The position numbers and the translations under genes are program-made. Under the pieces are notes generated by a model. The model made no database searches and had not been told where the DNA came from. It worked only from the letters and a program-made list of their open reading frames with translations. Positions 27,729 through 36,774 of a stretch of 64,000 bases of DNA are shown here, in pieces (the stretch's first letter is position 1; each line of letters begins with the position of its first letter). The stretch is from the NCBI RefSeq assembly GCF_000026145.1, contig NC_009445.1:4216001-4280000 (forward strand). Direction: 5' to 3'. Origin of the DNA: Bradyrhizobium sp. ORS 278. Lineage in GTDB: Bacteria; Pseudomonadota; Alphaproteobacteria; Rhizobiales; Xanthobacteraceae.

Positions 27729-30044
27729 TCAGGCCTCGGCGGTTGCGGCCGGCGTCTCGTCTGGCGCGAGCGGCGGCGCCTCGACAGTCGAAGCTGGCGT
27801 GCCGATCGCCTTCAGCATCGCCGCCACCATGGCCGGCTTGCGCAGCGGCTTGGCGAGGAAATCGGTCATCCCCGCCTCTCGGCACTGCTTGATGTCGTCG
27901 GGGAAGGCATTTGCGGTGAGCGCGATGATCGGCAGTTCGGCGAGCCGTCCACCCTTCGCACGAATGGTCCGCGTCGCGGTGATGCCGTCCATCTCAGGCA
28001 TGCGGACGTCCATCAACACCAGGTCGAACGCCTGCTCGGAAGCCGCGTTCACCGCCTGCAGACCGTCCGGCACGATGCATTTGTCGACGGCAAATTCCTG
28101 CAGCATCTTCGACACCACCATGCGGTTGGTGGCGTCATCCTCGGCGATCAGGATGCGCAGCGGACGTCCCAGCGCCTCGATCCGCGCCTTGAGATCGCCA
28201 GCGCCGACGCGGTCGCCGCGCTGATCGGAGATCTGCTTGTCGCTCCACGGCAAGGTCAGGCTGAAGCGGAAGGTCGAGCCTTCGCCCTGTACGGATGAGA
28301 CCGCGATCGCGCCGCCCATCTGCTCGATGATGCGCCGTGAGATCGCAAGCCCCAGCCCGGTGCCGCCGAAGCGGCGGTTGATCGAGGCGTCGGCCTGCGC
28401 GAAATCCGTGAACAGCTTGCCGACGCGATCCGCGGGAATGCCGATGCCGGTGTCGGAGACGCGCCATTCGATCGTGGCCTTGTGATCATCGCGCGTCCGG
28501 CACGACACGGCGATGGTCACGCCGCCGCGTTCGGTGAACTTCACCGCGTTCGAGGCGAGATTGATCAAGACCTGGCGGATGCGCGCGACGTCGCCCTTCA
28601 GCGACGGCGGCAGCTTCGGATCGATGTCGGCATTGACCAAGAGGCTCTTCGACTTGGCGTTGACGCCGATGATCGCGGTGACCGCCTCCACCAGCGCGGA
28701 CGGCGAGAAGTCGACCGTTTCGAATTCGAGCTTGCCGGCGTTGAGCTTCGACAAATCGAGAATGTCGTTGAGGATGCGCTGCAGATTGTCGCCGGACTCG
28801 CGGATCGTCATGACCGCGTGGCGCTGCTCATCGTCGAGCTTGGTTTCCAGCAGGGTCGAGGCGAGGCCGAGAACGCCGTTCATCGGCGTGCGGATCTCGT
28901 GGCTCATCATCGCCAGGAAGTCGGATTTGGCGCGGCTCTCGGCCTCCGCCTGCTCGGCGCGCCAACGCTCGGTGACGTCGCGGCCAAAGCCGCGATAGCC
29001 GGCAAACTTGCCCTCGTGATCGCGCGCCGGGCGGGCCGTCAGCGCCCACCGCCTGCGCTCGCCGCCCGCGACCACGACATGGATCAGGATCTCCGGAATC
29101 GAGAGCCGTTGCGCCATGCGATCGGCGAGGGTCTTGAGCGTCGCGGTGTCGGTGGGGCAGAGATATTTCAGCGTATCGATCAGACGCTCGCCCTTGAGCT
29201 GATCGAGTGGCAGCTGCGCCACGTCGGCGAAGCGCTGCGGCGCATCGATCAGGCGGCCCTCGGCATCGGTCTGCCACAGCCAGCTCGCTGCGTTCTCCTG
29301 GAATTCCTTCAAGAGCAGCGAGATCGTCTCGTTCTGCCGTTCGTGGCGGATCTGCGCCTTCAGATTGTCGAGGAACACGTTGCCGTGCGCCACCAGATGA
29401 CGAACCATGAACGAGGTATAGAGGCAGAGGAAGACGACGAGCACGAGATAGGTCGCGCCGCCGCAGAGGAACAACGCCCCGACCGAGCAAAGCATCAGGG
29501 TCCAGGTGTAGGCGAGCCCGCCGCGCGGGACGCTCGACATCGCGAATGCGCCGCCCGAGATCATTCCGGTCATCAGCGACCCGACGATGATCTGCAGATG
29601 CGGCTCGACCTGCGGCATCACGATCAGTGGGAGCGATCCCCAGATGCAAGCGAGAAAGAACGCCTGCACGATCATGCGCCGGATCGCGCGCTCGGAAGCC
29701 TCCTGCGGCCGCGACTCGCGAGCGCGCCACCAGCCGCGCAGCGCCATGCCGCCGGACACGACGATCGCCGTTCCCCAGGCGATGAGGAAGACATTGGAAA
29801 CGATATTCCAGAACACGCCGAGGATGATGGCGGCGTTGGCGAAATTGATGCCGATCGTCACCGGCACGAGGCGCGCCACGGCATCGATCTGCCGGGCACG
29901 GATGCGCCGGCGATCGCGCTCGGTGAGCGCGTCGTCATCGAGCTCTTCAATGGCGCTGAAACCGCCGATCCAAAGGAAGAATGCCCCCAGCGGACTGCCA
30001 TTGCCGGCTCGCTTCGAGGTCGCGGGATCCCCAGGCCAATTCAT
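27729..30044 (-). CDS. Hybrid sensor histidine kinase/response regulator
   Basis: This 771-residue protein starts at ATG 30044, with GGAAGG upstream. Residues about 55-225 contain several hydrophobic helices forming a membrane sensor, followed by a PAS domain (WLWQTDAEGRL...GYRGFGRDVTER), a HisKA domain with phospho-accepting His in MMSHEIRTPMNG, an HATPase domain (VLINLASNAVKFTERGG; DTGIGIPADRVGKLF; GTGLGLAISRRI) and a C-terminal receiver with LVLMDVRMPEMDG. No DNA-binding partner gene is adjacent, so signalling probably goes to a distant regulator or phosphotransfer protein. The signal is unknown. Confidence 0.9.
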   Translation of the reverse strand: MNWPGDPATSKRAGNGSPLGAFFLWIGGFSAIEELDDDALTERDRRRIRARQIDAVARLVPVTIGINFANAAIILGVFWNIVSNVFLIAWGTAIVVSGGMALRGWWRARESRPQEASERAIRRMIVQAFFLACIWGSLPLIVMPQVEPHLQIIVGSLMTGMISGGAFAMSSVPRGGLAYTWTLMLCSVGALFLCGGATYLVLVVFLCLYTSFMVRHLVAHGNVFLDNLKAQIRHERQNETISLLLKEFQENAASWLWQTDAEGRLIDAPQRFADVAQLPLDQLKGERLIDTLKYLCPTDTATLKTLADRMAQRLSIPEILIHVVVAGGERRRWALTARPARDHEGKFAGYRGFGRDVTERWRAEQAEAESRAKSDFLAMMSHEIRTPMNGVLGLASTLLETKLDDEQRHAVMTIRESGDNLQRILNDILDLSKLNAGKLEFETVDFSPSALVEAVTAIIGVNAKSKSLLVNADIDPKLPPSLKGDVARIRQVLINLASNAVKFTERGGVTIAVSCRTRDDHKATIEWRVSDTGIGIPADRVGKLFTDFAQADASINRRFGGTGLGLAISRRIIEQMGGAIAVSSVQGEGSTFRFSLTLPWSDKQISDQRGDRVGAGDLKARIEALGRPLRILIAEDDATNRMVVSKMLQEFAVDKCIVPDGLQAVNAASEQAFDLVLMDVRMPEMDGITATRTIRAKGGRLAELPIIALTANAFPDDIKQCREAGMTDFLAKPLRKPAMVAAMLKAIGTPASTVEAPPLAPDETPAATAEA

Positions 30045-30462
30045 GAGCGCGCAGAACCTTCCTTGTGATCCCTTGCCATGCCTGACCGGCGGCTTCAGCC
30101 GCGTTAATTGTCCCGCCCGTAGAATTACGGAACCGACCGCCTTCCCTCGCTTTCGCCTGGTCAGGACCGCCCAGATCCGTGGCCCGCGCAAGCTCATGCG
30201 ATGCCGGCAACGCGTCTCGATGCACGCCCCCTCACGCCGTTGCGCAGACCGATTTGGCCGACGGGCAGTGGACTATGAAGATCCGGGATTGTCGCGACGG
30301 GCGATCCCGTCCGTGACCGACTCCGTCATGAGCGGGCTTGTCCGGGACAAGCCCGGCCATGACGATTGTGGAAACGGTTGGCTGAAAAGTTCCCGTGGGC
30401 GGATCGGATACGTCTGCTTCCCCATCGGGAAAGTCCGACGTCTTCCCGTCTTTCATGAGTAT
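30045..30462. other. Gene-free stretch between histidine kinase and phosphoesterase genes
   Basis: These 418 bases contain no supported gene. They include the palindromic repeat at 30324-30364 and presumably the promoter of the hybrid kinase (minus strand). The frame of the kinase stays open to 30197, but the added residues have no recognisable domain and the better ribosome binding site is at 30044. Confidence 0.5.
30324..30364. repeat. Short palindromic element with CGTCATG/CATGACG ends
   Basis: A near-perfect 41-bp palindrome: CGTCATG and CATGACG at the ends, and GGGCTTGTCC facing GGACAAGCCC inside. It lies in the intergenic region downstream of the phosphoesterase's neighbour and is a strong hairpin without a T tract. 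Confidence 0.7.
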
Positions 30463-31203
30463 TCAGATCACGGCGCCCGAGGCATAGGCACCCGCCCAAT
30501 GCACAAAGCCATTCTCGGTGGCGCGTGCGGCGGCGTGATCCCAGTCATAGGCGAGCGCCAGCAGCTCGGCCTGCCAATGGCCGCGCCGCTCGGTCAGCAC
30601 GGCATAGCGCGCATGCGGCGAGCGATATTCGAGCTGGGCTGCGATGGGAATGTCGCCGAACACCGGACAGCCCACGCTCCCTGGATTGACCACCAGTGGA
30701 CCGCGCGGCACCTGAACCATCGCCTGCCGATGGCTGTGGCCGCACAACACCAAGGTGGCGCCACCGAGATCGACGAGACGGGCCGCCAGCACGTCGCGGC
30801 GCGCCGGCACATAACGGCCGTCGTCGAGCATCTCTTCGAGCAGAAGCGCGCAGTCGTCGTCGGGCGTGCCGTGGACGGCGAGGATGCCCTGCTCCAGCGT
30901 GTGTCGCGGCGGCAGGGCGTGCAACACGCGGCGCTGCTCGGACGTCAGCGCGGCGCGCGCGAAGCGGCCGGCGGCCGAGAGCTTCTCCTCCGGAAGCTCC
31001 TCGATCCAGCGATCGTGGTTGCCGCGCACGGTGGGCAGCGACAGCGACTGCAGCAGCTCGAGGGTCTCGCGCGGCCACAGCGGGCTCGTCACGCAGTCGC
31101 CGAGATTGACGGTCGCATCGACGCCGCGCGTCTTGATGTCGGCGAGCACAGCCTCCAGCGCCGGCAGGTTGCCGTGCACGTCAGAAATCACCGCCAGCCG
31201 CAT
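30463..31203 (-). CDS. Calcineurin-like metallophosphoesterase (YfcE/MJ0936 type)
   Basis: This 246-residue protein has the metal-binding motifs of the family: ISDVHGNLPALEA (DxH), NLGDCV (GD), VRGNHDRWI (GNHD), AVHGTPDD and VLCGHSHRQ (GHxH), then VNPGSVGCP. Such enzymes hydrolyse phosphodiesters or phosphomonoesters of small molecules. No signal peptide is present, so it is cytoplasmic. The substrate is not deducible. It stands alone on the minus strand with repeats on both sides. Confidence 0.9.
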   Translation of the reverse strand: MRLAVISDVHGNLPALEAVLADIKTRGVDATVNLGDCVTSPLWPRETLELLQSLSLPTVRGNHDRWIEELPEEKLSAAGRFARAALTSEQRRVLHALPPRHTLEQGILAVHGTPDDDCALLLEEMLDDGRYVPARRDVLAARLVDLGGATLVLCGHSHRQAMVQVPRGPLVVNPGSVGCPVFGDIPIAAQLEYRSPHARYAVLTERRGHWQAELLALAYDWDHAAARATENGFVHWAGAYASGAVI

Positions 31204-31282
31204 ATCTCATTCCCTCGCGCTGCGCCCGTCCTCGCCACGACACTACCATGCTCGTCACTGCGAACGAAGATAGCGGAAACGC

Positions 31283-31424
31283 AGGGTGGGCAAAGGCGCG
31301 TGGCAGGCCATAGTTTGTGGCGGGGTCGCGCGCGCCGTGCCCACCATCGTTCAGCACGTTCGTGGTGAGACGGTGGGCACGGTGCTCGCGACGCTGTCGC
31401 GTCGCTGCGCGCCTTGCCCACCCT
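31283..31424. repeat. Intergenic repeat with AGGGTGGGCAAAGGCGC / GCCTTGCCCACCCT ends
   Basis: Inverted ends (AGGGTGGGCAAAGGCGC and GCGCCTTGCCCACCCT) enclose a second inverted pair (GTGCCCACC and GGTGGGCAC). The element sits between the phosphoesterase and LysR genes. A shorter relative with the same ends and core occurs at 57977-58066. Confidence 0.7.
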
Positions 31425-31429
31425 CCTGG

Positions 31430-32329
31430 TTATCCGCCGATCGCGAAGACGTCCGCGCGCTCGATGATCAGGTCACGAAACAAGCGCGCCCGGTGCGACG
31501 TCCATTGTGGATCTGGATAAACGACGTGAAGCGGCAGCGAGGGGACGTCGTAGTCGGGCAGCAGATGGATGAGCCTGCCCGACGCGATGTGCTCGACGGC
31601 GCACCAGTCCGGCAGCACGGCGGCGCCGAGGCCCTCGAGAGCGGCCAAAGTCATGATGTCTGCGTCGTCACAGGTGAGCGTGGGCGTGATGCCGACGACG
31701 TGTCGGCCGGTCTCCGACTCGAAGCTCCATTCATTCTTCGGCGACAGCCGCGAATAGGTCACGCAGGGTAGCTGGCGCAGATCGTTCGGCAGACGCGGCG
31801 GCCGATGCCGCGCGAGCAGCGATGGCGCGGCGGCCAGCAACCGCTTGACGGTGCCGACACGGCGCGCGACCAGCGAGCTCGATGACAGTACGCCGATGCG
31901 GATGGCAAGCTCGGTGCCGGTCTCGACGAGATCGACGACCTGCTCGGTGAAGCGGATGTCGAGCCGCACATCGGGATAGCGGCGGCCGTACTCCGCAAAG
32001 ATGTCGGCGAAGAAATAGCGGCCGAACGAGGTCGGCACCGTCATGCGCAAGGTGCCGGAGGGGGCACCGACGCGCCTTGGCGACGGCACGCCGGCGCTCT
32101 CGAACAAGGTCACGATGTCCTTGGCGAGCTTGAGAACGCGATCGGCCTCAGGCGTCGGGCGCAGCTTGCGGGTGGTGCGGACGAACAGGCGGCAGCCGAA
32201 CTGCTCCTCCAGGAGCGCGATGCGCTTGGTGATCGCGGGCTGACCGAGGCCGAGATCGGCCGCGGCTTGGGTGAAGCTGCCGGCCTCCATGACCCGGATG
32301 AAGGTCTGCAAAGCGTCGATCCGGTCCAT
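31430..32329 (-). CDS. LysR-family transcriptional regulator
   Basis: This 299-residue protein starts at ATG 32329 after GGGGAGGAA. The N-terminal winged helix is MDRIDALQTFIRVMEAGSFTQAAADLGLGQPAITKRI, and the co-inducer domain begins around residue 90 (GTLRMTVPTSFGRYF). It is divergent from the StyA-like monooxygenase with about 97 bp between start codons, the classic layout for a LysR regulator controlling the neighbouring operon and itself. An interrupted palindrome centred on CGTATACG lies in this gap. The inducer is unknown. Confidence 0.92.
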   Translation of the reverse strand: MDRIDALQTFIRVMEAGSFTQAAADLGLGQPAITKRIALLEEQFGCRLFVRTTRKLRPTPEADRVLKLAKDIVTLFESAGVPSPRRVGAPSGTLRMTVPTSFGRYFFADIFAEYGRRYPDVRLDIRFTEQVVDLVETGTELAIRIGVLSSSSLVARRVGTVKRLLAAAPSLLARHRPPRLPNDLRQLPCVTYSRLSPKNEWSFESETGRHVVGITPTLTCDDADIMTLAALEGLGAAVLPDWCAVEHIASGRLIHLLPDYDVPSLPLHVVYPDPQWTSHRARLFRDLIIERADVFAIGG

Positions 32330-32362
32330 CCATTCCTCCCCGGAATGAGTTTTATTCTTGTC

Positions 32363-32378
32363 ATTCCGTATACGTGAT
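32363..32378. promoter_or_regulatory. Candidate LysR operator between regulator and monooxygenase
   Basis: The perfect palindrome CGTATACG (32367-32374) is flanked by matching AT pairs (AT-N2-CGTATACG-N2-AT). It lies about 50 bp before the monooxygenase start and 34 bp before the LysR start. This position suits a LysR recognition site, but binding is inferred. Confidence 0.4.
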
Positions 32379-32426
32379 CGGGAGGAGTGGTCTAGCCTCT
32401 CAAAAAAATCACACGGAGGGAGACCC

Positions 32427-33674
32427 ATGGAGAAGTCGATTGGCATCGTCGGCGCCGGCATCGGCGGACTGCATCTCGCGCTCTACCTGCAGAAGCACGG
32501 CATCCGGGCGACGGTCCTGACCGATCGCGAGCCGGAGCAGTATGCTGCAACGCGGCTGATGAACACCGTGGCGCATCACGGCATCACGGTGGCGCGCGAG
32601 AGCGAGCTCGGCGTGAACCATTGGGACGATCCCGATGTCTTCTACTACCACCATGATCATGTCTTCAATTTCCCGGGCAGCCCCCTGCTCTTCCGCGGCG
32701 CGTTCAAGCAGCCGAGCCGCGCGGTCGACTACCGGATTTATCTGCCGGCGCTGATGAAGGACTTCGAGGAGCGCGGCGGCGCAATCGAATATGCCAGCAT
32801 CCAGGATGACGACATTCCGGCGCTGGTGGCGCGGTTCGATCTGCTGGTGGTGTCGACCGGCAAGGGCGCGCTCGGGCGGATGTTCAGCCACCGGCCGGAG
32901 CTGTCGCCCTACAACCAGCCGCAGCGGCTGCTCTGCGTCGGCCTCTATGACGGCGTTGACCACGGCAGCCCCGACGGCGACGATCCGCGCGGCGTGACGC
33001 TGTCGGTGTCGCCCGGGCACGGCGAGATGATCGTGATCCCGACGCTCACCTTCGGCGGCATGAAGACGGCGCTGCTGATGGAAAACATCCCCGGCGGGGA
33101 CATGGCCGATTTGGTGTCGCTGAACTACGATTCCGATCCCGCCGGCTTCCGGCAGACCATGCTCGACAAGCTTGAGAAGCACCATCCGCACACCTACAAC
33201 AAGATCGACACGCACCGCTTCGATCTGCAGCCGCTGGACCTGCTGCAAGGCGCCGTGGTGCCGACCGTGCGGCGCTCGTCGGTCAGCTTCGATGACGGCA
33301 GAATCGCGATCGCACTCGGCGATGTGCACTCGGTGGTCGATCCGATGATGGGCCAGGGCGCCAACATGGCCTCCTATGCCGCCTTCGAGCTGGGAAAGGC
33401 GATCGTCGAGGCCGTCGCGTTCGACGACCGCTTCGTCGAGACGGTGGATCGCGCGCGCGAGAACCGCGTGCTCGCGGCGGCGCGCTGGACCAATCTGATG
33501 CTGCAGCCGCCGTCGGAGGCGATGGGCCGGCTGATCTTTACGATGGCGCAGAACCGTACGCTCTGCGACGAGTTCACCGACAATTTCAACTATCCGGAGC
33601 GGCAATGGGACCGGCTGGCGAGCGACCGGCGCATCCATGCCTGGATCGACGAGCGGACGCCGCTTGCGGCGTGA
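32427..33674 (+). CDS. StyA-type FAD-dependent monooxygenase (styrene/indole monooxygenase family)
   Basis: This 415-residue protein starts at ATG 32427, after GGAGGGAGA. The FAD-binding Rossmann motif is IGIVGAGIGGLHLALYLQKHGI, and the second FAD motif is AIALGDVHSVVDPMMGQGANMASYAA. Length and motifs fit the oxygenase component of two-component flavin epoxidases such as StyA, which receive FADH2 from a separate reductase. The next gene encodes that reductase. The family also includes indole epoxidases. No StyC/StyD isomerase or dehydrogenase genes are nearby, so the natural substrate is open. Confidence 0.85.
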   Translation: MEKSIGIVGAGIGGLHLALYLQKHGIRATVLTDREPEQYAATRLMNTVAHHGITVARESELGVNHWDDPDVFYYHHDHVFNFPGSPLLFRGAFKQPSRAVDYRIYLPALMKDFEERGGAIEYASIQDDDIPALVARFDLLVVSTGKGALGRMFSHRPELSPYNQPQRLLCVGLYDGVDHGSPDGDDPRGVTLSVSPGHGEMIVIPTLTFGGMKTALLMENIPGGDMADLVSLNYDSDPAGFRQTMLDKLEKHHPHTYNKIDTHRFDLQPLDLLQGAVVPTVRRSSVSFDDGRIAIALGDVHSVVDPMMGQGANMASYAAFELGKAIVEAVAFDDRFVETVDRARENRVLAAARWTNLMLQPPSEAMGRLIFTMAQNRTLCDEFTDNFNYPERQWDRLASDRRIHAWIDERTPLAA

Positions 33675-33687
33675 GACGGAGAAGCTG

Positions 33688-34215
33688 ATGAGCCATCATC
33701 CTGACCCCGCGAGTTTTCGCGCCGCGGCCTCGCGGTTCTCCACCGGCGTCACGGTGGTGACGAGCAGCGGTGACGACGGCGCGCCGGTTGGCATGACCGC
33801 CAACAGCTTCACCACGGTCTCGATGCAGCCGCCGACGGTGCTGGTCTCGCTGAAGCGCGGCCGCACCTGGCAGGCGGTAAGCGCGACGCGCCGCTACGCG
33901 GTCAACGTGCTCGCGGCGGACGATGTCGCGATCGGCAGGCACTTTGCCGGGGCGCCGCTCGCGCAAGGCACGCCCACGTTGGAGGCACGCGAAGGTTTCT
34001 TCCTGCTGCCGCAGGCGATCGCGCAATTCGGCTGCGAGGTGGTCAATGCGGTGGAGATCGCAGACCACACGCTTTTCATCGGCGAGGTCCGCTGGTGCCG
34101 GCATCGCGACGGCCTGCCGCTGGCGTTCTATGCCAGCCGGTTTCGCAATGGCTTGGGGGCGGAGATTTTGCCCGCCGATGCGATGGCGTATCCGGCGGAG
34201 GGATGGACGATTTGA
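33688..34215 (+). CDS. Flavin reductase, StyB/HpaC-type
   Basis: This 175-residue protein has the flavin reductase-like split-barrel signature: FSTGVTVVTSSGDDGAPVGMTANSFTTVSMQPPTVLVSL, followed by YAVNVLAADD and LFIGEVRWCRH. ATG 33688 follows GGAGAAG, 13 bases after the monooxygenase stop, so the pair is probably cotranscribed. It would supply reduced FAD from NADH to the StyA-like oxygenase. After it come 526 bases without genes, ending the unit. Confidence 0.9.
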   Translation: MSHHPDPASFRAAASRFSTGVTVVTSSGDDGAPVGMTANSFTTVSMQPPTVLVSLKRGRTWQAVSATRRYAVNVLAADDVAIGRHFAGAPLAQGTPTLEAREGFFLLPQAIAQFGCEVVNAVEIADHTLFIGEVRWCRHRDGLPLAFYASRFRNGLGAEILPADAMAYPAEGWTI

Positions 34216-34741
34216 GTGCGGTGCAGTGTGGGTACGGCACTACGCATCTCGGTTCTCCCTCGAGCAGCAAGCGAGCTGCCGGATACAGCGCCCTCTCCCC
34301 TTGTGGGAGAGGGCATCGTCGGCCCATCCGCTGATGCGGTTGGGTGAGGGGTCTCTCCACGCTCGTCGCTCGCGGAGAGAGACCCCTCACCCAACCGAGC
34401 TCGCGGCGCTGTCCTACATGCCCTCTCCCGCAAGGGGAGAGGGCGCATTCACTGGCACCGCGATCGTTGCAGCAGAAACCCCGATGCGGTTCGCCGGGAC
34501 GACTTAGTGAGCCAAACATCGTCACATTGAAGACTGCGGGTCCGGCACAGTCGTGAGGCTCAACCGCCGATCGGTCCGGGGTCGACGCCCCCCGTTGTGG
34601 CGGCTCCAGAATGACCGGAGCGCGGCCACGTGACGATCGAGCTGAGAGTTTACTGCTCGCGCTGGACGGCCGTCAAATGGATCAGCGCCGCACGCGCGGC
34701 GCTGCCGCCACGCATCCACAGACGCTTGCAAAGCCGATCTG
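34216..34741. other. Gene-free stretch after the monooxygenase operon
   Basis: No gene is supported in these 526 bases between the convergent flavin reductase and aldo/keto reductase genes. The first part is occupied by the compound palindromic repeat at 34290-34444. The rest shows no recognised element. Confidence 0.5.
34290..34444. repeat. Compound palindromic repeat (GCCCTCTCCC family)
   Basis: Three stacked inverted repeats: GCCCTCTCCCC against GGGAGAGGGC (34290-34313); GGTTGGGTGAGGGGTCTCTCC against GGAGAGAGACCCCTCACCCAACC (about 34338-34396); and GCCCTCTCCC against GGGAGAGGGC (34420-34444). The outer hairpins are also mutually complementary. Such elements are common between genes in Bradyrhizobium and related genomes. 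Confidence 0.75.
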
Positions 34742-35764
34742 CTAGCCCCGCTCGTTCAGCATCGGGAAGCCGCGCTGGTGCCAGACCGGATAGGCGGCGG
34801 GAATGTCGCTGGCGGCATCGAGCGATGCCACCTGCTCCGCCGTCAGGCTCCAGCCGACGGCACCGATGTTCTCGACCAGTTGAGCCTCGTCGCGGGCGCC
34901 GACGATGATGGTCGACACGGTCGGGCGCTGCAGCAGCCAGTTCAGCGCCACCTGCGGAATGGTCTTGCCGATTTGCTTGGCGACGGCGTCGAGCGCGTCG
35001 ACCACGCGATACAGCCGTTCCTCCTCGAACTGCGGGCCGGTGCCGGCGATGTCGTGGGCACGGGTGCCGGGCTTGGCCGGCTGGCCCCGGCGGATCTTGC
35101 CGGTCAGCTTGCCCCAGCCGAGCGGGCTCCAGATGACGGCGCCGACGCCCTGGTCGATGCCGAGCGGCATCAGCTCCCACTCATAGTCGCGGTTGAGCAG
35201 CGAGTAATAGGCCTGATGCGCGACATAGCGCGGATACCCGTAGCGGTCCGAGGCCGACAGCGACTTCATCAGGTGCCAGCCGGAGAAATTCGAGCCGCCG
35301 ATGTAGCGGATCTTGCCGTCGCGGACGAGCTGGTCGAGCGCCGAGAGCGTCTCCTCGACCGGCGTGTTGTAGTCCTGACCGTGCAGCTGATAGAGATCGA
35401 TGTGATCGACGCCGAGGCGCTTGAGCGAGCCCTCCACCGCCTCGATCAGATGCTGGCGCGACGAGCCGTAGTCGTTGGGACCGTCACCCTTCGGAAACGT
35501 GCCCTTGGTCGAGATCAGGAGCCGGTTGCGCTTGCCTTTGATGGCCTGGCCGAGAATGCTCTCGGCAAGCCCGCTCGAATACACATCGGCGCTGTCGAAC
35601 ATCGACACGCCATGATCGAGGCAGACGTCGATCAGCCGGCTCGCGCCATCGGTATCGGTCGCGCCCCAGGCCTTGAAGAAGTCGTTGCCGCCGCCGAAGG
35701 TGGCGGTGCCGAAGCTGAGCGCGGGCACGCGCAGGCCGGAATGGCCGAGACGTCGATGGTCCAT
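34742..35764 (-). CDS. Aldo/keto reductase
   Basis: This 340-residue NAD(P)H-dependent oxidoreductase starts at ATG 35764 with GAGGAG upstream. The catalytic tetrad is visible: Asp and Tyr in MFDSADVYSSG, Lys in ISTKGTF, and His in YQLHGQDYN. SNFSGW and the C-terminal STIIVGARDEAQL cofactor segment also fit. It resembles YajO/IolS-type aldo/keto reductases. The substrate is unknown. It is divergent from xthA and its frame runs further upstream without start signals. Confidence 0.92.
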   Translation of the reverse strand: MDHRRLGHSGLRVPALSFGTATFGGGNDFFKAWGATDTDGASRLIDVCLDHGVSMFDSADVYSSGLAESILGQAIKGKRNRLLISTKGTFPKGDGPNDYGSSRQHLIEAVEGSLKRLGVDHIDLYQLHGQDYNTPVEETLSALDQLVRDGKIRYIGGSNFSGWHLMKSLSASDRYGYPRYVAHQAYYSLLNRDYEWELMPLGIDQGVGAVIWSPLGWGKLTGKIRRGQPAKPGTRAHDIAGTGPQFEEERLYRVVDALDAVAKQIGKTIPQVALNWLLQRPTVSTIIVGARDEAQLVENIGAVGWSLTAEQVASLDAASDIPAAYPVWHQRGFPMLNERG

Positions 35765-35965
35765 GATGATCTCCTCAGATGTCGTGGTCTCCTGGACCAG
35801 CATCGCGACGGCAAGATGAATACGCCGGCCGGCAGCCCGCCGCCACGGTAGACCATGCATGGCATTGTTGCGCGCGGCTGTGAGTCCCCCCGCCAACCGC
35901 CTTGACCCGGAGCGCCGCATCTTGATCTAACCGGACGAACCCTCCGAGCTTCCTGGAACCATCCG

Positions 35966-36757
35966 ATGCGCATCGCCACCTGGAACGTCAATTCGATCCG
36001 GCAACGGATCGAGCACCTCGTGACCTGGCTCAAGGAATGCTCGCCGGACATCGTCTGCCTGCAGGAGATCAAGTGCACCGACGACGCGTTTCCCAGACTG
36101 GAGATCGAAGCGCTCGGCTACAACGTCGTCACCCACGGGCAGAAGACGTTCAACGGCGTCGCGCTGCTGTCGAAGCTGCCGTTCGACGAGACCAAGTCCG
36201 GGCTCGACGGCGACGCCGAGGACGTGCATGCGCGGTTCCTCGAAGGCGTGGTCAGCCTCAAGAGCGGCGTGGTGCGCATCGCCTGCCTCTATCTGCCCAA
36301 CGGCAACCCGCCAAACACCGAGAAATATCCCTACAAGCTCAAATGGATGTCGCGGCTTCGTGACTATGCGCGTGAACGGCTGAAGACCGAGGAGCCGCTG
36401 ATCCTCGCGGGCGACTTCAACGTCATCCCCGCGGCGGCCGATGTCTCCAATCCCGAGGCCTGGGTCGAGGACGCGCTGTTCCGGCCCGAGACACGCGAAA
36501 GCTTTCAGTCGCTGCTCGGCCTCGGGCTGACCGACGCGCTGCGCGCCGTCAATGACGCGCCGGGGCAGTACACGTTCTGGGACTACCAGGCCGGCGCCTG
36601 GCAGAAGAACGCAGGGATTCGCATCGATCACCTGTTGTTGTCGCCGCAGGCCAGCGACAGGCTGGTCGAGGTGGGCATCGACAGCTATGTCAGGGCTTGG
36701 GAGAAGCCGTCCGATCACGTCCCGGTGTGGGCCGATTTCGATCTGGAGACGGCGTAA
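35966..36757 (+). CDS. xthA: Exodeoxyribonuclease III
   Basis: This 263-residue Mg-dependent AP endonuclease/3'-5' exonuclease acts in base excision repair. The signature MRIATWNVNSIRQRI contains the conserved Asn, LQEIKC the metal-binding Glu, LAGDFNVIP the Asp/Asn pair, and IRIDHLLLS with SDHVPVW the catalytic Asp/His. Length is typical. The beta-lactamase gene begins 17 bases downstream and may be cotranscribed. Confidence 0.95.
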   Translation: MRIATWNVNSIRQRIEHLVTWLKECSPDIVCLQEIKCTDDAFPRLEIEALGYNVVTHGQKTFNGVALLSKLPFDETKSGLDGDAEDVHARFLEGVVSLKSGVVRIACLYLPNGNPPNTEKYPYKLKWMSRLRDYARERLKTEEPLILAGDFNVIPAAADVSNPEAWVEDALFRPETRESFQSLLGLGLTDALRAVNDAPGQYTFWDYQAGAWQKNAGIRIDHLLLSPQASDRLVEVGIDSYVRAWEKPSDHVPVWADFDLETA

Positions 36758-36774
36758 CGTTCAAGGCAGGTCCG

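Noticed and set aside
32427..34215. A styrene degradation operon
   Set aside because: Only oxygenase and reductase components are present; isomerase, aldehyde dehydrogenase and the StyS/StyR regulators are absent.
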